Origin: a candidate division TA06 bacterium SM23_40
GTDB taxonomy: Bacteria; LJUI01; SM1-40
Length of the DNA: 12,037 bases
Direction: 5' to 3'
NCBI GenBank assembly: GCA_001303705.1
Contig: LJUI01000074.1
Span: forward strand, 1 to 12,037
This document shows positions 5,985 to 12,037 of the stretch, piece after piece. The notes under the pieces are model-generated. The model saw nothing but the letters and a program-made list of their open reading frames with translations. It was not told the DNA's origin and ran no database searches. Each line of letters starts with the position of its first letter. Within the stretch, counting starts at the first letter, position 1. Made by a program: the position numbers and the translations under genes.

Positions 5985-7379
5985 CTACTCCAACTCTTCG
6001 CCCGGAAGCTCCCCGATCAGCATCCGCTCGTATCTCACCTCCCAGATCCCCTGCCAGGGCTCAGTCCAGATGATATGCAGGTACCCGGTCGCCGGATCCG
6101 CATTCGGCACGTAGCAGATGTGCGGGTACCGGGAATCCGCATCCGGAGTCTCGCTCACGTTGAGGGGCTCTTCCCACCCACTCCCGTTCCAGTAGCTCCA
6201 CCAGATCTCATAGAAGCCGGAGTCGTTCGCCCCTTCCCAGATGACCATGGGAACGCTCCGCTTGTGCGCTATGACCGGGTGGGAGGCGCGTTCCTGGGAG
6301 TACGACACCTGGGCAGACGGTGACCAAATGTACTGACCGGGGACGAACTCGTACCCAGCGACCCTGTGGAAGATGTGCGAGCCGCCGCCCTCGCTCTCCT
6401 CCACCCACGCTGCATGGAGGCGCTGCGGCGGGTCCGGGAAATCCGGTGCGCGCGATGCGACACCATGGACAAGGTCTCGAACGTTCATGGTATCGGTGGT
6501 GCCCAGGTTGATCGTCCCGGTCGCCCATTCCCCGCCATACGGACGTTCATACAGGTGGATGATCGAATCGACCGATCCACGATGGACATGGACGATGCAT
6601 GAGGCACGAGACTCGAACAGGCTATTCACATAGTGCGCAGCGGCGGGCGCCTGGAACGTGTGCTCGGTGCCGCTCGACAAGAGGTCGACCGGCTCGGCCG
6701 GGAAGGGCTCCCAGCAACTCTTCCACAGGCGGAGATTACCCTCCTCTGGGTGGGGGGTCGGTATCACCTCCTCCGGACGAGAGAACTCGTACACGAAGAC
6801 CGCCGCAGGTGGCCCAAGCATGACGGGTTCGAGTGCGAGTGAGGGAGGACCGAAGAAGCCGGAGTATTGCGCTCCGATACCCTCCTGGGTATCGATCAAC
6901 CAGCTCTCGAACTCCCAATGAGGCGGCCCTGCGACGAGCCGATCGTACACTACCGCCTCCCCTAGCAGCCAGTGTCCCACCTCGCCACATCGCACCGATG
7001 CGATGAAGACAGCGCCATCGGAAGTGACGGCAATTGCGGGATCGTACCGCGTGTAGCAGTTCACCCCCTCCCACATCTCTCCACCATCGGTGCTGAAGAA
7101 GTAACCGATCTCCCCCAGCTCCGGAAACTGGGAATTCTCGAAGATCTGGTACGCGACGTGAATCGTTCCCGAATCATCGACCGCCACCTTGGAGCCGCCG
7201 GTGCCCTGTGTGGCGTTCGGTGTGAGGCTCGTGAGACGCTCCTCCGGGATGTGGATGGCGACATGGTCTTCCGGCCTGTCGAGAGTGCCGGCAGGGGCGA
7301 GGTGGCCGCCGGCCAATGCCGCGGCGACGAGGACGAAGCCCGGGAAGCGGGACCACGAACAGATCCTGGGCCAACACAT
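5985..7379 (-). CDS. Exported beta-propeller-like (sialidase/BNR-type) protein
   Basis: The 464-residue product begins with a signal peptide: basic start (M-C-W-P-R-I-C-S-W-S-R), hydrophobic F-V-L-V-A-A-A-L-A-G, and a likely cleavage after A-P-A-G near residue 31. The mature part has repeated 'V-A-V-D-D-S-G-T-I-H-V-A-Y' strands and an Asp-box, F-F-S-T-D-G-G-E-M-W (94-103). More 'H-x-x-W-x-E' strands such as L-H-A-A-W-V-E-E and L-H-I-I-W-T-E-P suggest a six- or seven-bladed propeller of the sialidase/BNR superfamily. No sialidase catalytic set was identified, so binding is more likely than hydrolysis. It ends G-E-E-L-E, without the sorting tail its neighbour has. ATG 7379 has GGGAG eight bases upstream; the open frame to 7448 adds only a non-signal extension. 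Confidence 0.85.
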   Translation of the reverse strand: MCWPRICSWSRFPGFVLVAAALAGGHLAPAGTLDRPEDHVAIHIPEERLTSLTPNATQGTGGSKVAVDDSGTIHVAYQIFENSQFPELGEIGYFFSTDGGEMWEGVNCYTRYDPAIAVTSDGAVFIASVRCGEVGHWLLGEAVVYDRLVAGPPHWEFESWLIDTQEGIGAQYSGFFGPPSLALEPVMLGPPAAVFVYEFSRPEEVIPTPHPEEGNLRLWKSCWEPFPAEPVDLLSSGTEHTFQAPAAAHYVNSLFESRASCIVHVHRGSVDSIIHLYERPYGGEWATGTINLGTTDTMNVRDLVHGVASRAPDFPDPPQRLHAAWVEESEGGGSHIFHRVAGYEFVPGQYIWSPSAQVSYSQERASHPVIAHKRSVPMVIWEGANDSGFYEIWWSYWNGSGWEEPLNVSETPDADSRYPHICYVPNADPATGYLHIIWTEPWQGIWEVRYERMLIGELPGEELE

Positions 7380-7681
7380 GGCGTTCTCCCTTCCTGAGAA
7401 GGAGTAATTCGGCCGACGCCCGGTCTCTTCTTGTGGCCCGGATCTCACCCCGATGACTGTCGATCGCCGACTTCCGATTCATGGCGCTCGCGTTCCTCAC
7501 GCCGCATGAGGGATCCCCCATTTACGGGACCGCCCGAGGTGGCAGGCCTTTCCCCTGAGCCTATGGCCGTCCCGAGACGGGTACTGCGCGGGCAGGGCAT
7601 CGGCCGACCCGCCTCACCCAGATCCGCTTGCCCGGCAGAGCTCGGGACGCCACATCGCACCCCGCGGTGAACGGACGGTCA
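7380..7681. other. Intergenic region between two exported-protein genes
   Basis: No gene is seen in these 302 bases. The region contains a 9-bp inverted repeat, CGTCCCGAG (7568-7576) with CTCGGGACG (7641-7649), and the hairpin at the end of the large upstream gene. No good sigma-70 or sigma-54 promoter was found, so the downstream gene may be read from upstream or from a promoter of unfamiliar type. Confidence 0.5.
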
Positions 7682-7688
7682 TCACCGC
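7664..7688 (-). terminator. Possible 3'-end hairpin of the large secreted-protein gene
   Basis: GCGGTGA (7664-7670) and TCACCGC (7682-7688) form a perfect 7-bp stem with an 11-base loop. The right arm overlaps the TGA stop codon at 7682-7684. There is no T-run afterwards on the minus strand, so it is a weak terminator candidate or an mRNA 3'-end stabiliser. Confidence 0.35.
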
Positions 7689-10408
7689 AACAGCACGATC
7701 TTCCCCGATTCGCGGGCAGACTCACCGCCCCCCTCCACTGTGAGATAGACAAGATAGACACCGCTTGCGACAGCATCTCCTCGCTCGTTTTCCCCGCCCC
7801 ATCGGATGCAGTGACGACCTGCCGTGTCTGTGCGGTCGATCAGCCTCCGCACCTGCTGTCCCAGGAGATTGAATATCCGTATCTCAACACGAAGGGGGGC
7901 GCCCAGATCGTACACAATGCTCGAGGCTCCCTGACAGGGATTCGGATGGACGGACCATTCGATGAGATCGAGAGCCACCTCCCTATCTTCATCTCCCTCC
8001 TCCCCCACGGCCGTCGAGACGCCGAACCAGTCGAGTACTCTCGAAATCACCTCCCCTCTCGTGGCCTGAGCGGGCCCGTTCTTGCTGACCGCCTCGACGC
8101 CGAATGCGCAGTACACGACTCTCCCCCCGTCGTGATCTGTGCGCAGGGCCGAGGGAGCACCCGATGGATATCTGAAGACTACCCGAGCACCGTTTTCAGG
8201 ATGGATCTCGTCCGGGGACACCTGGTTGTCCGCGCCGTTCGCGCCGGCGATGGCCACGGTCAGCCCATCGCCGATCGTGTCACCTGGCTCGCCGTACATC
8301 CCACGCTCAGAGGAGACGGTATCGAACCCTGCACAGAGCCAGTCGTGGTAGAACGGCGTATCCCCGATGTCCTCTGCAATGAACTGTCCGCTCAGGAGGA
8401 GACGGCCTTCTCCGCCAAGGAACGTCCTGAGACTCTCCTGATCGGCCTCGGTGAGCGTCTCGTTCTCCTGGTCGCCGGTGAACCAGATGATCGTGGGCAC
8501 AGGGAGGAGCGTGGAGCAACTGATGGGGAAGGTTCCGTCCGTTGCGACGCACCAGATGCAGTGGCGAATGCCCAGTTGGTCGAGGGGCTCGATGTACAAG
8601 ATCTCGTATCCCTCGCCGCCGTCGTCATCGATGAGAACGACGTCGGCCGGCGAGACGAGGACCTCGAGCTGGGTAATCGAGTCGGGCGCGATGACGACAC
8701 CGTTGTACGCAGTCCCGGGATAGGGAGCGCCGGGCTGTACTTCTATATCGTACGTACCCGGCATGAGGTCGAGAGTGAATTCCCCGCTTGTCGAGTCTGA
8801 CCGGATCGAATCGGGAGGGGCACACCACCCGTCTCTCCTCGCCACGAGCAGGGCCGCGATCCCGCCTCCCGTCCTCTCATCGCGCACTCTGCCGGCAAGG
8901 GTGCCGAGTGCGTACTCGATCGGATACCCCCCGGCGAAGTAGATATCCGTGTCGAACGGGGCGACGGGGCGAGCATCCTCCCATACCACCATCGGACCGC
9001 AGTCCGTACCGAGCGTCAGGCTCGTATTTACCTGCAACGCGTCGATGCTGTCGACAAGCACCCCGGGGAGAAACGTCACTCCAGCGTCCGTCGAACGCGT
9101 GACGCAGATGTTCGAGAACGGACCCCGTTCTTCCCGCCACGCCACGACCGGGTGGTTCGCGGCGTCGAACGCGATCGAACCTCCGGTCCCCCACACGCGG
9201 TCTGTGCCGACGCACCGGCCCGGAGGAAATGTGGCGCCGCAATCTGTCGATCCGGCGAGATACGGGGACCGGGTGCGAGCATCAGTCCAGACGATGACGG
9301 GATTGCCCGTGCGATCGATCGCGACTCGGGGGCTGGATCGGTCCCCTGGCCCCGGATCTATTTCGCACGGATCGAGGAATGTCTGCCCGCCATCAGTGGA
9401 CCGCGCATAGACGAGACAGAATCGGGTGACCGGTGTCATGTGTTGCTGTGTCCATGCGACGTGCGGGTTGCCCTCAGTATCGCTGGCAATCGACGGCATA
9501 CAGTCGATGAGGACCGGATCCCCTATCCCGACAGGCATGAGGAAATTCTCGCCTCTGTCGGTCGAACGGCTCACATAGATGTCGGCACCGTCGTGCCAGA
9601 CGACGAACGGATTGCCGCTCGGATCGAGGGCGATGTCCGGGCTCCGCTGGACCGCATCGCGCGGCGGGATGAAGACTCCAGGCAGGAACGAGATACCGCC
9701 ATCGGTGGAGCGAACATATCGGACGCGATCGCCGTCGCGATCAAAGGCATAGACAATGTGGACGTTGTCCTCATCATCTATGGCCATCCGTGGGGCGCAG
9801 ACCGTATTGGACGAGTCGACCCAGGTACTCACCGGGAACGTGAGCCCGCCGTCGGTGGAACGTGTGAATCTGATTCCTACGCTATATCTATCTCGCGAGC
9901 GTACGCGGTCCGGAATAAGGGACGATCCCCTCAATAGGGCGCCTTCTTCCCCCTCAAGAGGAGAAGACTCTCTCATTGCCGCGACATTGCCCGCCGCAGA
10001 ACCGATCTCTCCCACGAAATCATAGACTAGACAGGGATTCCCCTGTGAGTCGACCGCCACGGAGGGTGCCGACTGCGCCGCTGGATCGGGATCAATGACC
10101 ACCGGAGGATAGAAGAGAAACTGCGCCGCCCCTCTGTTTGTGCCCGAGCAGATCACCGTCATGACAGTGAGAGGGAGTATCGCCGCCAGGCGCCGCACCC
10201 CGACGGGTCGCCATCCAATGAGCGTGCTGCCGATCGCTTTCCCCATTGTCTTCCGCGCTTTCCCCGTCGTTTTTGCCCCCGCTTTCCCTGTTGTCTTCCG
10301 CGTCGACTTTCCCTTCGTTTTCCCGATCATCCTACCAGTGGCTTTCCCCGTCGTTTTGCGGATCGCTCTCCCCTCCCGACCCTCATCGCCCTCGCTGTTG
10401 CCGTGCAT
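7682..10408 (-). CDS. Large secreted multidomain protein: Asp-box repeats, carboxypeptidase-regulatory-like domain, C-terminal sorting tail
   Basis: From ATG 10408 the product is 908 residues. Order: a basic K-T-T-G-K-A repeat (17-60); a signal-peptide core, A-A-I-L-P-L-T-V-M-T-V-I-C (75-87), with a likely cut near A-A-Q (about 96); six Asp-boxes of the form S-T-D-x-G-x-x-F (about 184, 234, 282, 337, 387, 439), suggesting a sialidase-type propeller; a carboxypeptidase-regulatory-like beta sandwich (about 500-575); a V-V-L-I-D-D-D-G-G module ending F-G-V-E-A-V and V-L-D-W-F (590-795); then a tail starting V-H-P-N-P and ending K-I-V-L-L-R, like FlgD/type IX sorting domains. It is probably exported and retained at or released from the surface. 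Start is uncertain: ATG 10408 (GGGGA five bases upstream), ATG 10426 (GGAGGGGAG twelve upstream) or ATG 10246, which would give a normal-length leader. Confidence 0.88.
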   Translation of the reverse strand: MHGNSEGDEGREGRAIRKTTGKATGRMIGKTKGKSTRKTTGKAGAKTTGKARKTMGKAIGSTLIGWRPVGVRRLAAILPLTVMTVICSGTNRGAAQFLFYPPVVIDPDPAAQSAPSVAVDSQGNPCLVYDFVGEIGSAAGNVAAMRESSPLEGEEGALLRGSSLIPDRVRSRDRYSVGIRFTRSTDGGLTFPVSTWVDSSNTVCAPRMAIDDEDNVHIVYAFDRDGDRVRYVRSTDGGISFLPGVFIPPRDAVQRSPDIALDPSGNPFVVWHDGADIYVSRSTDRGENFLMPVGIGDPVLIDCMPSIASDTEGNPHVAWTQQHMTPVTRFCLVYARSTDGGQTFLDPCEIDPGPGDRSSPRVAIDRTGNPVIVWTDARTRSPYLAGSTDCGATFPPGRCVGTDRVWGTGGSIAFDAANHPVVAWREERGPFSNICVTRSTDAGVTFLPGVLVDSIDALQVNTSLTLGTDCGPMVVWEDARPVAPFDTDIYFAGGYPIEYALGTLAGRVRDERTGGGIAALLVARRDGWCAPPDSIRSDSTSGEFTLDLMPGTYDIEVQPGAPYPGTAYNGVVIAPDSITQLEVLVSPADVVLIDDDGGEGYEILYIEPLDQLGIRHCIWCVATDGTFPISCSTLLPVPTIIWFTGDQENETLTEADQESLRTFLGGEGRLLLSGQFIAEDIGDTPFYHDWLCAGFDTVSSERGMYGEPGDTIGDGLTVAIAGANGADNQVSPDEIHPENGARVVFRYPSGAPSALRTDHDGGRVVYCAFGVEAVSKNGPAQATRGEVISRVLDWFGVSTAVGEEGDEDREVALDLIEWSVHPNPCQGASSIVYDLGAPLRVEIRIFNLLGQQVRRLIDRTDTAGRHCIRWGGENERGDAVASGVYLVYLTVEGGGESARESGKIVLLR
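10232..10360 (-). repeat. Degenerate 12/21/24-bp tandem repeat coding K-T-T-G-K-A units
   Basis: On the minus strand the motif ACGACGGGGAAAGCG and variants (ACAACAGGGAAAGCG, ACAATGGGGAAAGCG) recur about six times at 12, 21 or 24 base steps. Translated in the frame of the secreted protein it gives R-K-T-T-G-K-A, S-T-R-K-T-T-G-K-A, G-A-K-T-T-G-K-A and R-K-T-M-G-K-A. The array lies immediately before the signal-peptide core, so it is either an unusually long basic leader or part of the 5' untranslated RNA if translation starts at 10246. Confidence 0.8.
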
Positions 10409-10522
10409 CTCGTTCCCCGTGGTCATCGTTTCGAACGGCTCCCCTCCGTCACCACCCAGTCCGGTCCCGCTCAGTCTGCGGCCTGATTCCACGGCACCGC
10501 GGGCGGACCACCCTTACCCTGG

Positions 10523-10537
10523 GCAAGAAGCGTGCCA
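10523..10537 (-). promoter_or_regulatory. Sigma-54 (-24/-12) promoter
   Basis: The minus strand reads CTGGCACG-CTTC-TTGCC, with TGGCAC at 10537-10532 and TTGC at 10526-10523. The GG and GC dinucleotides are separated by exactly ten bases, the strict RpoN spacing, and the match to TGGCAC-N5-TTGC is complete. It predicts transcription from about 10511 toward the large secreted-protein gene. A complete match in the intergenic region, in the right orientation, is unlikely by chance. Confidence 0.65.
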
Positions 10538-10728
10538 GCGCGAACGGCTTCAACGGAGATGCTGCCTGCACGAATCAAGTCCGTTTGCGAAATGGCGTTA
10601 GGAACGCGGAGTCGAAGAAAGCGAGGAGTTGATCGCCATGCCTCTCGGACTCTGAACGACAAGGGGATGTGCCCGCACATGCCTTCGCCCGCCGAACTCG
10701 ATGCGCGCGAGCACGTTGGAGCAGTGCA

Positions 10729-10756
10729 AAGCTCGTTTGCCTGTGCAAACGAGCTT
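10729..10756. promoter_or_regulatory. Perfect 12-bp-arm palindrome, probable regulator binding site
   Basis: AAGCTCGTTTGC (10729-10740), spacer CTGT, GCAAACGAGCTT (10745-10756). The arms are perfectly complementary. It lies about 220-245 bases upstream of the start predicted from the sigma-54 promoter, where an upstream activating sequence for an enhancer-binding protein would be expected. It could instead be a hairpin ending minus-strand glycosyltransferase transcripts, but only three T residues follow the stem. Confidence 0.65.
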
Positions 10757-10889
10757 GACATTGTGACGTGTCTAGTATGTTGACAGCAGGATCAGTTGGG
10801 CAAACAAGGGTGCACAGGCGGGAATGCCAGGGGGGTGCAAGAAACCTGGTGACTCGCTCACGTAGTGGCCCGTCTACCTGGTGGCCCCC

Positions 10890-11582
10890 CTAATACATCC
10901 TGAAGCAGAGCCGGGCGAGCTCGCGGAGCGCGCGGAGGATGACGCTCGGCTTATCCCCGCTCTGCTCACCGCACTTCCTCGGCCGGTGGCCCACGGGGAG
11001 CTCGATGAGGCTCACCCCGCGGCGCATCAGCCTGGCGAGGAGCTCACCGTTAATGAGCGCGCCCGTTGCGGAGAGATCGATCTCCCGCAGTCTCTCGCTC
11101 CGAAAGAGCTTGAATGCGCAGTTGAGATCTCGCACGCGCACGCCGAGACAGCAGCTCACCAACAGCCCCCATCCCCGCGCGAGCAGGTACCGGTGCGGCC
11201 GATCCTCGCGTTTCGCACGGTACCCGATCACGGCCTCGTACGTGGGGGCATAGCTCATGAACCGCTCCAGTTCCCCGAGCTCGAATTGGTCGTCCGCATC
11301 GGTGAAGAACGCCAGGTCCATACGGCAGTTGGATAGGCCTGTCCAGACTGCGGCGCCGTACCCGCGGTTAGTGGGGTGCTGAACAAGCCGGACCTCGGGG
11401 TGCTGGCCGGCGAGGCGCCCGACGATGTCAGCGGTAGCGTCCGAACTCCCATCGTCGACGACGATCACCTCGTACTGATCGGCGACCCGCGACAGGACGC
11501 CGAGCGCATCGCGCACTACGCGCTCTATGTTCCCCTCCTCGTTATGTGCAGGAAGGGCGATCGATACTGACTGTTTGCTCAC
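10890..11582 (-). CDS. GT2-family glycosyltransferase, polyprenol-phosphate sugar synthase type
   Basis: The 230-residue protein is a GT-A fold glycosyltransferase of the dolichyl/undecaprenyl-phosphate mannose synthase type. Markers in order: S-I-A-L-P-A-H-N-E-E-G-N-I (7-19), nucleotide-binding V-V-D-D-G-S-S-D (41-48), N-R-G-Y-G-A-A (72-78), catalytic-metal T-D-A-D-D-Q (94-99) and D-L-N-C-A-F-K-L-F (152-160), the family's 'D-x-x-x-G-F-K' segment. It lacks C-terminal membrane helices, so it is a soluble or peripheral enzyme of usual length, probably loading a sugar from a nucleotide donor onto a lipid phosphate for envelope glycans. GTG 11582 is preferred because GGAG lies eight bases upstream; GTG 11591 overlaps that site. 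It overlaps the upstream oxidoreductase gene by about 40 bases, which suggests translational coupling. Confidence 0.88.
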   Translation of the reverse strand: MSKQSVSIALPAHNEEGNIERVVRDALGVLSRVADQYEVIVVDDGSSDATADIVGRLAGQHPEVRLVQHPTNRGYGAAVWTGLSNCRMDLAFFTDADDQFELGELERFMSYAPTYEAVIGYRAKREDRPHRYLLARGWGLLVSCCLGVRVRDLNCAFKLFRSERLREIDLSATGALINGELLARLMRRGVSLIELPVGHRPRKCGEQSGDKPSVILRALRELARLCFRMY

Positions 11583-12037
11583 GAAGATCACTCCGCTCTC
11601 GTGAATCTATGCTGAGATCTCTCGCGATGGCCTCGGCACACTCATATCCGGCCCTGAGCGAGGCGCAGAGGCTCCGCTCGGGGTAACTGGGCGGGCTCGC
11701 CATCCCCGCCGCGTACAGCCCCCGAATCATCGTCCGGTAGGGAACGATCGAGTGTGCGGCGTACCCCACGACATAGTGGGGGGAAGAATGCTCGGTGCGC
11801 GCCAGGTGCCAGAAGACGATATCAGAACGCTTCAGACGAGGCACCATCCTCCCGAGCCCATCGATGAATGTCTCCGCAACTTCTCCGTCGCCCATATCCG
11901 CGATATCGGTGCCATCTGGAGGACCAATATCTCCAGCACTGCCGGGCTGAACACCACTATGCCGAGTACTGCCATCTCGAATACCACTGCTCCGAACACC
12001 AGCATCTCGAGCACTACCATCCCGAGCACTACTGTCC
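11542..12037 (-). CDS. FAD-dependent amine-oxidase-like oxidoreductase, C-terminal part
   Basis: The frame is open from the TAA at 11542 to the right edge, so the N-terminal FAD-binding part is outside the window. The visible C-terminus has W-H-L-A-R-T-E-H-S-S-P-H-Y-V-V-G-Y, then I-R-G-L-Y-A-A-G-M-A-S (the strand and glycine turn contacting FAD) and S-L-R-A-G-Y-E-C-A-E-A-I-A-R-D-L, the final helix. This is the usual ending of flavin amine oxidase / protoporphyrinogen-oxidase-like / UDP-galactopyranose-mutase-like proteins. Upstream of D-G-E-V-A-E-T-F-I-D-G-L the frame runs through a pentapeptide repeat rich in S, G, R and D, which looks like a surface-loop insertion. Being directly upstream of and overlapping a lipid-linked-sugar glycosyltransferase, it may serve glycan or isoprenoid-lipid metabolism (inference). 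Confidence 0.72.
   Translation of the reverse strand, partial: DSSARDGSARDAGVRSSGIRDGSTRHSGVQPGSAGDIGPPDGTDIADMGDGEVAETFIDGLGRMVPRLKRSDIVFWHLARTEHSSPHYVVGYAAHSIVPYRTMIRGLYAAGMASPPSYPERSLCASLRAGYECAEAIARDLSIDSRERSDLREQTVSIDRPSCT
11911..12037 (-). repeat. 15-bp tandem repeat inside the oxidoreductase gene, at least eight units
   Basis: On the minus strand, units such as AGTGCTCGGGATGGT, AGTGCTCGAGATGCT and GGTATTCGAGATGGC follow each other every 15 bp and run off the right edge. In the oxidoreductase frame they code S-A-R-D-G, S-A-R-D-A, G-V-R-S-S, G-I-R-D-G, S-T-R-H-S, G-V-Q-P-G, S-A-G-D-I and G-P-P-D-G. The units become less alike toward the 3' side of the gene, so the array probably grows at its 5' side. 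The alternative frame gives a valine-rich hydrophobic peptide but does not join the enzyme. Confidence 0.85.

Larger units (their letters stand above)
10409..10889. promoter_or_regulatory. Upstream regulatory region of the large secreted-protein gene
   Basis: No gene is supported in these 481 bases between the glycosyltransferase stop and the secreted-protein start. The region holds the sigma-54-type promoter, a perfect palindrome and an isolated copy of its CGTTTGC half-site at 10582-10588. The part next to the glycosyltransferase (10790-10889) has short repeats such as GTGGCCC and ACCTGGTG but no clear terminator. Confidence 0.6.

Noticed and set aside
7628-8800. 390-codon plus-strand open frame
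   Set aside because: No recognisable motif. It mirrors the D-D-D-G-G and sorting-tail modules on the opposite strand, which are strongly family-like.
8943-9937. Long plus-strand open frames opposite the large secreted-protein gene
   Set aside because: They are antisense shadows of the high-GC Asp-box gene, which has clear repeats, a signal-peptide core and a sorting tail in its own frame.
10471-10761. Minus-strand 96-codon ORF upstream of the secreted protein
   Set aside because: It crosses the sigma-54 promoter and the palindrome, is low-complexity, and shows no family features.
10754-10780. Plus-strand sigma-70 promoter TTGACA ... TATGTT
   Set aside because: The spacer is only 15 bases, the -10 matches four of six positions, and no plus-strand gene follows.
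11832-12029. Hydrophobic valine-rich small membrane protein on the minus strand
   Set aside because: It is the 15-bp repeat read in the wrong frame. The alternative frame continues directly into the conserved oxidoreductase C-terminus and is open to the window edge.

Overview
The window looks like bacterial DNA of high GC content. It probably comes from an uncultivated, Gram-negative-like lineage of the Eisenbacteria/Latescibacteria/FCB kind. This rests on one large exported protein with six Asp-box repeats, a carboxypeptidase-regulatory-like module, a 'V-L-I-D-D-D-G-G' module and a C-terminal sorting tail ending K-I-V-L-L-R, an architecture typical of such genomes. The taxonomic guess is inference. 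No rRNA, tRNA, integrase, transposase or CRISPR array was seen. Almost every gene is on the minus strand; one is on the plus strand.

Right to left, in the direction of most transcription. 12037-10890: the C-terminal part of an FAD-dependent amine-oxidase-like protein, with a 15-bp-periodic repeat coding an S/G/R/D linker, overlapping the start of a GT2 polyprenol-phosphate-type glycosyltransferase. 10889-10409: a regulatory region with a consensus-like sigma-54 promoter and a perfect 12-bp-arm palindrome about 200 bp upstream of it. 10408-7682: the large secreted Asp-box protein, preceded or begun by a K-T-T-G-K-A minisatellite. 7379-5985: a second exported protein of the same general type, without a sorting tail. 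5322-5795 (+): a small SH3-like protein. 5060-4698 (-): a doubtful basic ORF. 4697-4279: a structured, repeat-bearing non-coding stretch; just beyond it lies a strong plus-strand intrinsic terminator with no plus-strand gene upstream, so a small RNA is possible.

From 4278 down to 1 there is a run of small cytoplasmic genes: an Eis-like acetyltransferase, a class I methyltransferase broken by a frameshift and internal deletion, a DUF1622-type membrane protein gene broken in the same manner, a TPR-like helical-repeat protein, seven copies of a 21-bp tandem repeat, a C_GCAxxG_C_C cysteine protein, a GNAT acetyltransferase and the first codons of another gene.

The most unusual points are three unrelated short tandem repeats with triplet-compatible periods at gene ends or inside genes, two neighbouring genes that each kept both ends but lost the middle, the sigma-54 promoter with its palindromic upstream element, and the possible non-coding RNA. 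No clearly new multi-gene system can be demonstrated from the sequence.
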